Part shown: positions 45,161 through 54,156 of the stretch, one piece after another | How positions within the stretch are numbered: the stretch's first letter is position 1 | How the letters are laid out: every line of letters starts with the position of its first letter | NCBI RefSeq assembly: GCF_006442815.1 | Contig: NZ_VFVL01000011.1 | Location: 1 to 64,000, forward strand | Length of the DNA stretch: 64,000 nucleotides | Source of the DNA: Mesorhizobium sp. B2-4-3 | Lineage (GTDB): Bacteria > Pseudomonadota > Alphaproteobacteria > Rhizobiales > Rhizobiaceae | Direction of reading: 5' to 3' | Position numbers and translations under genes: made by a program | The notes under the pieces: generated by a model | Told to the model about the DNA's origin: nothing | The model's input: the letters and a program-made list of their open reading frames with translations, nothing else | Databases searched by the model: none

Positions 45161-45898
45161 CTATTGCTGCTGCAGGCCGGTGATCATGGCGATGATCTCG
45201 TTCTTGTCGGTCTTCTTCGTCTCGCGCACGCCGATCTGCTTGCCGCGCCTCAAGACGCAGATGCGGTCCGACAGCTTGAATACCTGGTCGAGGCTGTGGC
45301 TGATGATCAAAATACCGACATTGCGCTGCTTCAGCGACAGAACGATTTCTTCCACCTTGGCGGTCTCGGCAACGCCAAGCGCGGCAGTCGGCTCGTCGAG
45401 CAGGATCAGCTTGCTTGCCCAGTGCGTCGCCCTGGCGATCGCGACGCCTTGGCGCTGACCGCCGGAGAGGTCGCGGATGGTGGCATGAGCGGAAGGGATG
45501 CGTACGTCGAGCTCCTTCACCAGCTTTTCCGTCTCGGCGATCATGCGGCGGCGGTCGAGCAGGCCGAAGCGGTTCAGCGGCTCGCGGCCGAGGAACATGT
45601 TCATGTAGACGGTCTGCTGGTCGGCCAAGGCGAGATCCTGATAAACCACCTCGATGCCGTGCGCGCGCCCCATGGTGGCGTTCGACATCGTCACCGGCTT
45701 GCCCTCGATGGCTATCGTGCCGGAGGAAGGCGGATGCACGCCCGAGACTATCTTGACCAGCGTCGACTTGCCGGCTCCGTTGTCGCCGACAAGCGCCACG
45801 ATCTCGCCCGGAAAGACTTCGAGCGAGAAGTTCTCGATCGCGGTGATGCCGCCGAAATTCTTGCGGATATCCTGAAGCTGCAGGATGGGCGCGTTCAT
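45161..45898 (-). CDS. Sugar-type ABC transporter ATP-binding protein (single domain, FrcA-like)
   Basis: A 245-residue ATPase of the ribose/fructose importer group, made of one nucleotide-binding domain rather than the tandem RbsA form. Motifs: Walker A GDNGAGKST at 38-46, signature LSGGQ at 144-148, Walker B LILLDEP with Asp168 and Glu169, and ISHSL for the switch histidine. The ATG at 45898 was chosen because AAGGAG lies six bases before it; the in-frame ATG at 45904 directly touches that site. It is the last gene of the minus-strand operon that starts at 52897, and is separated from the racemase gene by an extragenic repeat. Confidence 0.9.
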   Translation of the reverse strand: MNAPILQLQDIRKNFGGITAIENFSLEVFPGEIVALVGDNGAGKSTLVKIVSGVHPPSSGTIAIEGKPVTMSNATMGRAHGIEVVYQDLALADQQTVYMNMFLGREPLNRFGLLDRRRMIAETEKLVKELDVRIPSAHATIRDLSGGQRQGVAIARATHWASKLILLDEPTAALGVAETAKVEEIVLSLKQRNVGILIISHSLDQVFKLSDRICVLRRGKQIGVRETKKTDKNEIIAMITGLQQQ

Positions 45899-45915
45899 GG
45901 TCATCTCCTTCGTTG

Positions 45916-45985
45916 GAGCATGATCTTGTCCGAAAACCGGTTCCCACTTTTCGCTGACGCGGTCCTTCGGTTCGGGATCATGCTC
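45916..45985. repeat. GCATGAT/CCGAAAA extragenic element, copy 3 with insertion
   Basis: GAGCATGATC at 45916-45925 pairs with GATCATGCTC at 45976-45985. The inner part matches copy 2 (TCCGAAAACCGGTTCCCACTT), but about 20 extra bases, CTGACGCGGTCCTTCGGTTC, lie before the right arm. The element reaches the last base of the racemase stop codon and sits in the ATPase leader. Confidence 0.7.
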
Positions 45986-47184
45986 TAAACAGGCCAGGCA
46001 TAGGGTTCGCCAAAGCCGTTCTCGATCGTTTCGACCTTCGGATCGCCCTTCGAGATACCTGAGACGCCGACGACATAGGCGCGGGTGACGAAGGCCTGGC
46101 CGCGGAAGCCGAAGATGGCGCTGTCGCCCGGCCTCGGAGCTCGCGCGCCGGAAGCGTCGATCATGGCGTAGTAGTCGATCGCCGAAGGCGGCGGCACCTC
46201 GACGCTTTTGAGCGCTGTGGCGGCCGCTGTCGGCTCGGCCGAGACGATCGCCTTGACGTCATAGTCCGGGAAGATCGGGTCGATATAGAAGCCGCCGCCG
46301 AAGCAGTAGGCGTTGCCGCCCGACAGATGCGACACTTCGGTGAGGTAGAGCACCGCGGGCAATTCCGGCAGGTCCTCCATGACATGCAGCGCCGTGGTGC
46401 CATGCAGTCCGTTGCCGGGCTCGCACTGCGTGGCGCCGGCTTCGGCCAGCGCGGCCAACATGACGCTCGACGTCGTGCCAGGCGCATTGATTTCGATCTC
46501 CTTACGGCCGGCCCTGGCGAGCGCCTCGGCTGCCTTGCTCAGCGTTGCCAGATTGGGCGTCGGCAACACTTTTCGCGCGGCATGGTCGAAGAGCAGGGCA
46601 GGGAAGGTGGTGATACCGGCAAAGCGGCCGCCCGGAACGGCATCGAGCCGGTCGGCGACGCCGACAACCTCGGCGGCGTCGAAGCCGCCCTCATGGCCGC
46701 GGTAGAAAATGTCGCCTTCGGCCGCGATGCGGGCGAGCAGGTGCTGGACATAGCCGGCGGCCTTGGCGCCCTTGCCGGCTTCCTCGGCCTTGGTGTCGTT
46801 GAAGACGGTCCAGTAATCCGGCTGGAAGGTGCTCGCCGCCGCCTCCGCTTCGAATTTCGCGATCTGCTGCAAATGGCCGAGATGGCCGAGCTTCATCCCG
46901 GCCTTGTGCGTGGCGCGCGCGCAGGCCATGTCGACCGCCACGGCGCGTTCGATGCCGCCGCGCATCACCGCCTTGCAGAATGAGCTCGAGCGCCCGACCT
47001 GCTTGGTCATGGCGAATATCTTCAGGCCGAGCCGGTCGGCTTCCTGCTTGAGGACCGCCGCATTGTGCTCGACCGTGTCGAGATCGAGCACATAGGCGTT
47101 GGCCGGCAGCTTGCCCTGCTGATGAAGGCCGATCGCCGCCTCGATGAAGGCGGGGTTGCGGCGGCGCAGAACGTCAAGAAACAT
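45985..47184 (-). CDS. PLP-dependent alanine racemase-like protein (YhfX family)
   Basis: A 399-residue fold-type III PLP protein related to YhfX and alanine racemases. The N-terminal barrel holds the PLP lysine in FAMTKQVGRS, after the YVLDLDTVEHN segment. YhfX-like proteins are predicted amino acid racemases or epimerases without an agreed substrate. Within an ABC-transporter operon that also has an M20 deacylase, a role in using a D- or N-acylated amino acid is plausible. It lies 13 bases after the permease gene on the same strand. Its stop codon is inside a dispersed repeat. Confidence 0.82.
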   Translation of the reverse strand: MFLDVLRRRNPAFIEAAIGLHQQGKLPANAYVLDLDTVEHNAAVLKQEADRLGLKIFAMTKQVGRSSSFCKAVMRGGIERAVAVDMACARATHKAGMKLGHLGHLQQIAKFEAEAAASTFQPDYWTVFNDTKAEEAGKGAKAAGYVQHLLARIAAEGDIFYRGHEGGFDAAEVVGVADRLDAVPGGRFAGITTFPALLFDHAARKVLPTPNLATLSKAAEALARAGRKEIEINAPGTTSSVMLAALAEAGATQCEPGNGLHGTTALHVMEDLPELPAVLYLTEVSHLSGGNAYCFGGGFYIDPIFPDYDVKAIVSAEPTAAATALKSVEVPPPSAIDYYAMIDASGARAPRPGDSAIFGFRGQAFVTRAYVVGVSGISKGDPKVETIENGFGEPYAWPV

Positions 47185-47197
47185 GGAAAAGGTTCCT

Positions 47198-48169
47198 TCA
47201 GCGGGATTTGTCGCGCAGCGACACGGCGACGGCGGTGAGGATGATCAGGCCGCGCACGATCATCTGGTCGGAGACCGAGAGGCCCATCAGGATCAGGCCG
47301 TTGTTCAGCATGCCCATCATCAGCGAGCCGACGAGAGCGCCGACGATCGAGCCCTTGCCGCCGTTGAGCAGCGTGCCGCCGACAATGACGGCGGCGATGA
47401 CCGTCATCAGATCGGTCTCGCCGAGCGTGTATTTCGCCGCTTGCAGGCGGCCCGCATAGAGCAGTCCGGCAAGCCCAGCGAGCCCGCCGCTGATGGTGAG
47501 CACGGCGAGCCTGATCTTGGGCACGCTGATGCCCGAGACGCTCGCTGCGCGGGCGTTGTCGCCAGTCGCCAGCACATGGGCGCCGAAACGCGTCTCACGG
47601 TAGACGAGGTGGCCGATGGCGATGGCGATGACCGTCCACCAGATCAGCGACGGCACACCGAGCAGCGAGCCAGAGCCGAAGAAGCCGGTGAAGATCTCGT
47701 TGGTGACCGAGATCGAACGCAGGTCGGTCATCGAGCGCGAGACACCGGCGAACAGGCCCATCGTCGCCAGCGTCACCAGGAAGGACGGCAGCCTGACATA
47801 GGCGACCAGCGCGCCGTTGATGAGGCCGATGAGGATACCGGCGCCCAGGCCGGCGACGATGCCCGCCGCCATCCCATAGGAGGCGATGGTGACCGCGGCG
47901 GCGAGCGCCGCCACCGCGACGATCGAGCCGATCGAAAGGTCGATCTCGCCGGCGGACATGACGAAGACGAGGCCTATCGCCATGATCGTCACCGGCGCCG
48001 TCTGCAGCACGATGTTGGAGAGGTTGCGGACGGTGAGGAAGCCGCTGTCCCGCAGCATGATAGCGAAGAACAGGAAGATCGCCAGGAAGCCGAGATAGAC
48101 GACATATTGCTGCAGATTGAAGCGGCTGGCGAGGCTGCCCACCTCGGTACCGGTGTTGGCACTGGACAT
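47198..48169 (-). CDS. ABC transporter permease, ribose/RbsC family
   Basis: A 323-residue inner-membrane permease with about eight to ten hydrophobic segments. Conserved blocks are MSAGEIDLSIGSIVAVAAL and IVGGTLLNGGKGS. It serves the transporter formed with the ATPase at 45161-45898 and one or both binding proteins upstream. Only one permease gene is present, so it would act as a homodimer. The gap to the preceding binding-protein gene is 43 bases and to the racemase gene 13 bases, in line with one operon. Confidence 0.88.
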   Translation of the reverse strand: MSSANTGTEVGSLASRFNLQQYVVYLGFLAIFLFFAIMLRDSGFLTVRNLSNIVLQTAPVTIMAIGLVFVMSAGEIDLSIGSIVAVAALAAAVTIASYGMAAGIVAGLGAGILIGLINGALVAYVRLPSFLVTLATMGLFAGVSRSMTDLRSISVTNEIFTGFFGSGSLLGVPSLIWWTVIAIAIGHLVYRETRFGAHVLATGDNARAASVSGISVPKIRLAVLTISGGLAGLAGLLYAGRLQAAKYTLGETDLMTVIAAVIVGGTLLNGGKGSIVGALVGSLMMGMLNNGLILMGLSVSDQMIVRGLIILTAVAVSLRDKSR

Positions 48170-48212
48170 GTTCGATCTCCGATGATGCGTGCTTCGCAGC
48201 CTGCCGCGCCGG

Positions 48213-49274
48213 CTACTTCATGGCGTCCGCGATGGTCGCGGGCACATCCTTGTTGAGCGACTTCTTCCAGCCTTCCTTCACCGTCTCCTTGGTGACGGCA
48301 ATGGAATCGACGGCATAGAAAGGCTCGGCCTTCAGGCCGACCAGGGAACCTGCCGAGGCACGCGCCAGCGTCACGCCGATCGAGTAGGCCTCGTCGGCGA
48401 CAAGGGCTGCGATGTTGCCGCCTTTGACCATGTCGAGCGCGGCCGGTTCGTTGAGGTCGAGCGTGACGATCTTGGTGTGCTTGTTGCCGGCGGCGCGCAA
48501 TGCGGAGAGCACGCTGAGAGCCGGCTCGGCCCAGGTGACATAGATGCCGTCGAGGTCTGGATGCTGGGTGATCATCGCCTGCGCGATGTCCTCTGAGCGC
48601 GCCGGGTCGGCCATGCCGGCCTCGGCGGCGATCTTCATATCGGGATAGTCCTGCTCGATGGTCTTCTTGAAGGCGCCATCGCGCTGGTTGGTGACGTAGA
48701 AATCGGCGTCGTGGAAGATGTAGCCGACCTTGCCCTTCTTGCCGAGCGCCTCGGCCATGGCGATGCCGGCCTTGTTGCCCATCTGGAAGAGGTCGTCGGA
48801 GACGATGGTGACGTAATCCGTGCCCTGCTTGTAGCCGGCCGGGCAATTGTCGACGAAGCCGAGCTTGACGCCGGCCTGTCGGGCCGGGTCGTAGACCGAG
48901 GCGGCGGTCGCCGGATCGACCGGAAGCGACAGGATGATCGACGGTTTCTTGGCCATCACCGTCTCGACATCGGCCTTCTGGCGCGCGGCGTCGAAGCCGG
49001 CGTCGGTCTGCGCCACCACTTCGACGCCGAGACGCTTGAACTCGTCGCGCGCGCCGGCGTTGACGGCGTTGGTGTACTCGCTCATCTCGTGCCAGACGAG
49101 AGCCGCGGTGAACTTGCCGTCCTTGACCTGCTGCTCCTGCGCCGCCGTCAGCGTCAGCGAGGCCGCCGGAACCGGCTTCTCGCCGTTCGGGCCGGTGGTG
49201 ACACCTTGGGCGGCGAAGGCGTGAGCGGCGAACAGGCTCGCCAATACAGTCATGATACTCAATGCTTTGCGCAT
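48213..49274 (-). CDS. Sugar-type ABC substrate-binding protein, first of two paralogues
   Basis: A 353-residue periplasmic protein with a signal peptide ending near AFA at residue 21. The body is a Peripla_BP_4 fold. It is clearly a paralogue of the protein encoded next door at 49339-50397: both contain KGKVGYIFHDA, VTNQRD, TQHPDLDGIYVTWAEPA or a close variant, and THTKIVTLDL-like segments in the same order. The ligand is unknown. Having two such proteins with one permease suggests two related ligands or different affinities. Confidence 0.87.
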   Translation of the reverse strand: MRKALSIMTVLASLFAAHAFAAQGVTTGPNGEKPVPAASLTLTAAQEQQVKDGKFTAALVWHEMSEYTNAVNAGARDEFKRLGVEVVAQTDAGFDAARQKADVETVMAKKPSIILSLPVDPATAASVYDPARQAGVKLGFVDNCPAGYKQGTDYVTIVSDDLFQMGNKAGIAMAEALGKKGKVGYIFHDADFYVTNQRDGAFKKTIEQDYPDMKIAAEAGMADPARSEDIAQAMITQHPDLDGIYVTWAEPALSVLSALRAAGNKHTKIVTLDLNEPAALDMVKGGNIAALVADEAYSIGVTLARASAGSLVGLKAEPFYAVDSIAVTKETVKEGWKKSLNKDVPATIADAMK

Positions 49275-49305
49275 ATCGGTTCCCCTTTTTGTTCAGGAAG
49301 AGAGT

Positions 49306-49329
49306 TCCGGCCCGGTAAGCCGAGCCGGA
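49306..49329 (-). other. Strong hairpin between the two binding-protein genes
   Basis: On the minus strand TCCGGCTCGG and CCGGGCCGGA form a 10-pair stem (one T-G) with a CTTA loop, directly after the upstream paralogue. A run of T does not follow. It probably stabilises the first message or reduces read-through into the second paralogue. Confidence 0.55.
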
Positions 49330-49338
49330 GCGTCGGCT

Positions 49339-50397
49339 TCACTTCGCCGCGTCGAGCACCGACTGCGGTGCATCGCGGTTCAGCGAGTCCTTCCAGCCCT
49401 GGGAGACATTCTCCTTGGTCACGGTCAGCGCCGGCGCGACGACGAAGGCGGGCGCCTGCTGGCCAAGCAGCGACTTCATGCCTGAGGCGGCCATGGCGCG
49501 GCCGAGCTCGTAGGCCTTGTCGGCGACAAGTGCCGCGACATTGCCGCCCTTGACCATGTCGAGCGCGACCGGCTCGGCAAGGTCGAGCGTGACGATCTTG
49601 GTGTGCGTGTTGCCGGCGCCGCGCAGCGCCGAAAGCACGCCGTCGGCGGGCTCGGCCCAGGTCACGTAGATGCCGTCGAGATCGGGATGCTGCAGCAGCA
49701 TGGCATTGGCCAGTTCCTCGGCACGGGCCGGGTCGGAGATGCCCTGTTCGGCGACGATCTTGATGTCGGGATAATCCTTCTCGATGGTCTTCTTGAAGGA
49801 CTGGTCGCGCTGGTTGGTGACGTAATAATTGGCGTCGTGGAAGATATAGCCGACCTTGCCCTTGCTGCCGATGGCCTTGGCCATGGCGTCGGCCGCCTGC
49901 TTGCCCATCTGGTAGAGATCGTCGGTGACGATCGAGGCGTAGTCGGTGCCTTGCTTGTAATCCTTGGGCAGGTTGGACAGGAACACCAGCTTGACGCCGT
50001 CCTTGACCGCCTGGCGGAAGGCTTCGGCGGAGGTGACGGGGTCTAGCGGCAACGCTAGGATGACGTTCGGCTTGGCGGCTAAAGCGGTCTCGATGTCGCT
50101 GCGCTGGCGGGCGGCGTCGAACTGCGCGTCGGTCTTGACCGCGATCGAGATGCCGGCCCGGGCGAACTCGTCCGTGGCGCCCGCGGTCACCGCGTTGGTG
50201 AAGTCGGAAGAGGTGTGCCACAGGAGCGCCGCCTTGTAGCCCTTGTCCTTCAGCGCCGCGATGTCGGCATCGCTCAGCGTCAGGCCGGAACTCGGGGTGG
50301 CGGTCTCGCCCTGCGGTCCGACCGTCTGTGCGTGAGCCGCGCCGGCGGCGAGCATCAATCCGCCGGCCAAGACGGCAATCCATTTCTTCATCAGCAT
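49339..50397 (-). CDS. Sugar-type ABC substrate-binding protein, second of two paralogues
   Basis: A 352-residue periplasmic protein with signal peptide cleaved after AHA (residue 23). It shares long stretches with the next gene in the operon, as described for 48213-49274. The ATG at 50397 follows GGGAG with nine bases between; the frame is open to 50556, but that part lies over the M20 gene. It is the first transport gene after the M20 gene and so probably the more strongly expressed of the two binding proteins, helped by the hairpin at 49306-49329. Confidence 0.87.
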   Translation of the reverse strand: MLMKKWIAVLAGGLMLAAGAAHAQTVGPQGETATPSSGLTLSDADIAALKDKGYKAALLWHTSSDFTNAVTAGATDEFARAGISIAVKTDAQFDAARQRSDIETALAAKPNVILALPLDPVTSAEAFRQAVKDGVKLVFLSNLPKDYKQGTDYASIVTDDLYQMGKQAADAMAKAIGSKGKVGYIFHDANYYVTNQRDQSFKKTIEKDYPDIKIVAEQGISDPARAEELANAMLLQHPDLDGIYVTWAEPADGVLSALRGAGNTHTKIVTLDLAEPVALDMVKGGNVAALVADKAYELGRAMAASGMKSLLGQQAPAFVVAPALTVTKENVSQGWKDSLNRDAPQSVLDAAK

Positions 50398-50432
50398 GTT
50401 TTTAGTCTCCCATTTTCTGCTTCGTTGGTCGT

Positions 50433-51686
50433 TCAATCGGCCACGCCGCAATAGCGGGCCATGAAGGCTGCGAAGCCGACGATGCCGGCGAGGTATTCCT
50501 CGACATCGACGTGCTCCTCGAAAGTGTGGCAGTTGCGGATATCGCCCGGCGCGCAATAGACGGCGGGAATGCCCAACCGATTGACGAACAACGACGATTC
50601 CGACCAGAAGGGCGCGCCCTCGATCACGCCGCGCCCGCCCATGGCGCCCGCCATCGAGTCTGAAAGCAGGGCGACTTCGGCGCGCGTCTCATCGATCTCG
50701 GCGGCGGTGCCGCCCAGTTGGTGGTCGCGGCCGGCCGGATAGGCGAACTCCACGGTGATCTCGGGATCGGTGATGGCGCCGCGTACCGCGGCCTCGATCT
50801 CGGCGGCGGCTTTGTCGAGGTCCTCGCCCGGCAGGAGCTTGCGGATCAGCGACAGCGTGCATCGCTCGGGCACGGCGATATAGCCGCCGCCGGTGAGGCC
50901 GGTGATCAGCAGGAAGCCGCGCCCGGTGAGCTTGTGCTCGGCGCGGGCCGCGACCTCATCCGAATGGTTCCACAGCGCCGTCATGGCGGCATGGGCGGCG
51001 CGCAAGGCATCCTTGCCAAGCTCGGGCACACCGAAATAGGCCGACTTGCCGGTGATCGTGATGTCGGTGATGAAGAAGCCGATCTGCGCGGCATAGACGG
51101 CAAGCCGCGTCGGCTCGACATAGACGGTGAAATCGGGCGCCGCGACCGCGCCGGCCTCGATGCGGCCGACGAAATGCTTGATGCCGGCGGATACGCCGGT
51201 GCCGGGCTGGCCGCTCTCCTCGTCGCCGACGAAAGCGAAGGCCACATCGCCCTTGAGGCGGATGCCGGCCTTGTCGAGCAGCGAGAGCGCCGCCAGCGAA
51301 GCAGTGATGCCGGCCTTCAGATCGCCGGAGCCGCGGCCCCAGACCGCCCCGTCGATGATGGGCGCGCCGAACGGGTCCTCCCGCTCGGTCCCCGCCCAAT
51401 GCTCGCGCCAGCCATCGACATGAACGGTGTCGGTATGGCCGATGAAGAGCAGGCGCTTGCCGTTGCCGGCACCCTTGCGCTCGCCCCAGATGTTCGGCCT
51501 GCCGGGCAGGAAATCCGCGCGGCTCAGGCCGCTCAGTCCCAGCTCGCGCATCTTCTCTTCCAGGAAGCCGACGAAATTCGCCTCGTTGCCGGTGATGCTT
51601 TCGCGGCCAATCGCGCCCCTGAACAGCGCCAGCGCGTGGTCGGTATCGAGAGCTGCGCGCAGCCTGGTGACGATATCGCTGGTCAC
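50433..51686 (-). CDS. M20 metallopeptidase (ArgE/DapE/N-acyl amino acid deacylase type)
   Basis: A 417-residue M20 zinc hydrolase. Motifs: GHTDTVHVDG, GRGSGDLKAG and GDEESGQPG with the catalytic glutamates. ArgE and DapE remain possible, but membership in a transporter operon with a racemase points to hydrolysis of an imported N-acyl amino acid or dipeptide-like compound. Translation starts at a GTG (51686) that overlaps the ROK stop codon (GTGA), with AAGGAGG seven bases upstream; starts further upstream would lie inside the ROK gene. It is about 35 bases before the binding-protein gene. Confidence 0.85.
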   Translation of the reverse strand: MTSDIVTRLRAALDTDHALALFRGAIGRESITGNEANFVGFLEEKMRELGLSGLSRADFLPGRPNIWGERKGAGNGKRLLFIGHTDTVHVDGWREHWAGTEREDPFGAPIIDGAVWGRGSGDLKAGITASLAALSLLDKAGIRLKGDVAFAFVGDEESGQPGTGVSAGIKHFVGRIEAGAVAAPDFTVYVEPTRLAVYAAQIGFFITDITITGKSAYFGVPELGKDALRAAHAAMTALWNHSDEVAARAEHKLTGRGFLLITGLTGGGYIAVPERCTLSLIRKLLPGEDLDKAAAEIEAAVRGAITDPEITVEFAYPAGRDHQLGGTAAEIDETRAEVALLSDSMAGAMGGRGVIEGAPFWSESSLFVNRLGIPAVYCAPGDIRNCHTFEEHVDVEEYLAGIVGFAAFMARYCGVAD

Positions 51687-52897
51687 AGCACAACCTCCTT
51701 CAAGGCAGCCGCCTGGGCGGTGGGAAGCGAAATCCGGCCATCCGGCGCGTCGACGCCGAACAGCGTGTTGTGCAACTGGCCGAGACCGATGGCGGCCGCG
51801 CCGATGAGTGCCGCCCGCGCGCCCAACTCGCCGGCCTCGACCGTGACCGGGTAGGGGAAGCACAGCGGTATCAGGGCCTTGACGCGCGACAGGATCTCCG
51901 GCCTGAGGCCGATCGAACCTCCCAGTATGATTTTTTCGGGATTGGCGACGGCGGCGATCGCCGCAATGCCTTGCGCCAGATAACGCGCCGTCTCGTCGAG
52001 CACGATAAGCGCTGCCTTGTCGCCTGCAGCCGCATTCTCGAAGATCGCGGGAACCGCGACCTGGATGCCGGTCAGGGACCTGTAGCGTTCGGTTATCGCA
52101 TGGGTTGCCACCGCCCGCTCGAACGCGCCGGTGCGCAGCGATTCCGCCGCGAACGGATCGGCGCCGATCGGCATGAAGCCGATTTCGCCCGCGGCATGGG
52201 TGGCGCCGCGCACCAGATGGCCGCCCAGCATCAGGCCGCTGCCGACGCCGGTACCAAGCGCGATATAGGCGAGATTGTCGGTGCCCTGGCCCCGGCCAAG
52301 CCAGTTCTCGCCGAGCACGGCGAGATTGACGTCATTCTCGATCATCACCGCGACGCCGAGCGCCTTCTCGAACGCGTCGAGCACGTTCATGGCGTCGAAA
52401 CCGGCAATGTTGGGCGCGAGCAGGATGCGGCCGGTCGCGGGGTCCGGCGCGCCTGGCGCGCCGATGACGGCAAGGCGGATTTTCTTGCGGGGAATGCGCT
52501 CCCTGGCCGCGGCCTGGAAGGCGAGCGCCGCGATCTGGTCGATGATGAACTGGCCGCCACGCGGATCGGTCGGCGTCGCCGCTTCGGCGAAGATCTGGCA
52601 GGCGAGGTCGGTCAGCGCCACGCGCACCTTGGTGCCGCCCAGGTCGACAGCGATGATGTAGGCGGCGTCGTGGACAAGCTCATAGGTGACGGCGGTGCGC
52701 CCGACATGGCCGCTGGTGCGTCCGGTTTCCTGTACCCAGCCTTCCTGCTCGAGGCCACGCACGATTTCCGAGATCGTCTGCTTCGAAAGGCCGGTGAGCT
52801 TGGAAATCGAGGCCCGCGATATCGGCCCGCCTTGGACGATCGCCTCCATGACGGAGCGTTGCGAGAACTGGCGGGAAATACGTGGCAGATCGCTCAC
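51683..52897 (-). CDS. ROK-family transcriptional regulator without zinc motif
   Basis: A 404-residue ROK protein with an N-terminal winged helix (SRASISKLTGLSKQTISEIVRGLEQEGWV) and a kinase-like domain starting IIAVDLGGTKVRVALTD and containing GTGVGSGLMLGG. The CxCGxxGCxE zinc motif of standard ROK regulators is missing: after GEIGFMPIG there is DPFAAESLRTGAFE. Ligand binding may therefore differ, which fits a non-sugar ligand. It is the first gene of the seven-gene minus-strand operon down to 45161 and is coupled to the M20 gene by overlap. A palindrome at 52917-52931 lies just upstream. Confidence 0.87.
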   Translation of the reverse strand: MSDLPRISRQFSQRSVMEAIVQGGPISRASISKLTGLSKQTISEIVRGLEQEGWVQETGRTSGHVGRTAVTYELVHDAAYIIAVDLGGTKVRVALTDLACQIFAEAATPTDPRGGQFIIDQIAALAFQAAARERIPRKKIRLAVIGAPGAPDPATGRILLAPNIAGFDAMNVLDAFEKALGVAVMIENDVNLAVLGENWLGRGQGTDNLAYIALGTGVGSGLMLGGHLVRGATHAAGEIGFMPIGADPFAAESLRTGAFERAVATHAITERYRSLTGIQVAVPAIFENAAAGDKAALIVLDETARYLAQGIAAIAAVANPEKIILGGSIGLRPEILSRVKALIPLCFPYPVTVEAGELGARAALIGAAAIGLGQLHNTLFGVDAPDGRISLPTAQAAALKEVVL

Positions 52898-52916
52898 GGC
52901 GGCCTCGGATTAATTC

Positions 52917-52931
52917 GTTCTGTCACCGAAC
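52917..52931. promoter_or_regulatory. Putative ROK operator, GTTC-N7-GAAC
   Basis: GTTCTGTCACCGAAC is an imperfect palindrome in the AT-rich stretch 20 bases before the ROK start codon. It is the only symmetric element in this gap and may be the operator of the seven-gene transporter operon. Confidence 0.35.
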
Positions 52932-53079
52932 TTATTAGCGAAATGACACCTTGTCAACGATGACGTTGCGTTGTCGGAGACCGCACCGGGAGGATTTACT
53001 CAGCCACCATCTTGCCTGGAGGCAGGCCGATCTCATCCTCGGCGCGCTCGATTTCAGGCTGCGAACGGCAAATCGACGG

Positions 53080-54156
53080 TCAGGCGGGAAACAGGAAAGC
53101 CGCGCCAGGATCGAAGAACACCGGGCGACGGCAAGTTGCGACGTCCTGCGCCGCCAAGGCCGAAGATGTTGGCCGGATGTCGATTTCCTGTCCGGCGCTC
53201 GTGCGCGCCACAATACGCCGGCGCTCGCCATAGAAGGCGACATCGACGATCTCGACCACAAGCTCCGCACTGTTCGGCGAACGCTCCAGACGGAAGGCTT
53301 CCGGCCTGATCATCAGCCTGGTCTTCTGTCCGCGGGCGAAGCTGCCATTGGCATTTATGCCGGAGACAAGCGCGCCGTCGGCGAGGCGGATGGTGGAGGC
53401 GCCGCCCACCGTCTCCAGATGCTCGGCGGCGAGGAAATTCGAGTTGCCGATGAAACCGGCAACAAAATCGGTGGCGGGCCTCAGGTAAAGGTCCTCGCCG
53501 GTGCCGATCTGCTCGATACGGCCATCGCGGAAGAGCGCGATGCGGTCCGACAGATGCAGCGCTTCTTCCTGATCGTGCGTGACGTAGAGGATGGTGACGC
53601 CGGTCTCGCGGTGGATGCGGCGGATCTCGGCCTGGATCTCCTCGCGCAGTTTCTTGTCCAATGCCGACAGCGGTTCGTCCATCAGCAGGATGGGCGGATC
53701 ATAGGCCAGAGCGCGGGCGAGCGCGACACGCTGCTGCTGGCCGCCCGAGAGCGCCGTGGGCAGACGCTCGGCGAAGTTCTCCAGCCGCACCAGAGCCAGC
53801 ATGTCAGCGACCTTGCGCTTGACCTCGGCATCGGGCCGGCGGCGGACGCGAAGCGGGAAGGCGACATTTTCGGCGACGCTCAGGTGCGGGAACAGCGTGT
53901 AGCGCTGAAAGACCATGCCGATGTTGCGCTTGTGCGAAGGCACCGACAGCAACGACTTGCCTTGCAGCAGCACGTCGCCGGCGGTCGGATCCTGGAAGCC
54001 GGCGATGGCATAGAGCGTGGTCGATTTGCCGGAACCCGACGGTCCGAGGAAGGTCAGGAACTCGCCCTTCGGAATGTCCAGCGTCACATCGTGAACGGCG
54101 GTGAAGGCACCGAATGCCTTGCGCAATTTGCGGATCGAGAGAAAGGATTGGGTCAT
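53080..54156 (-). CDS. ABC transporter ATP-binding protein, PotA type
   Basis: A 358-residue ATPase of the polyamine/opine/2-aminoethylphosphonate importer group. Motifs: Walker A GPSGSGKST at 38-46, signature LSGGQQQR, Walker B ILLMDEP and VTHDQ for the switch histidine. The last 110 residues form the TOBE regulatory domain. It is the last gene of the eight-gene operon that begins at 61881. Its start overlaps the permease stop codon (ATGA). The ligand is set by the binding protein at 55881-56885. Confidence 0.9.
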   Translation of the reverse strand: MTQSFLSIRKLRKAFGAFTAVHDVTLDIPKGEFLTFLGPSGSGKSTTLYAIAGFQDPTAGDVLLQGKSLLSVPSHKRNIGMVFQRYTLFPHLSVAENVAFPLRVRRRPDAEVKRKVADMLALVRLENFAERLPTALSGGQQQRVALARALAYDPPILLMDEPLSALDKKLREEIQAEIRRIHRETGVTILYVTHDQEEALHLSDRIALFRDGRIEQIGTGEDLYLRPATDFVAGFIGNSNFLAAEHLETVGGASTIRLADGALVSGINANGSFARGQKTRLMIRPEAFRLERSPNSAELVVEIVDVAFYGERRRIVARTSAGQEIDIRPTSSALAAQDVATCRRPVFFDPGAAFLFPA

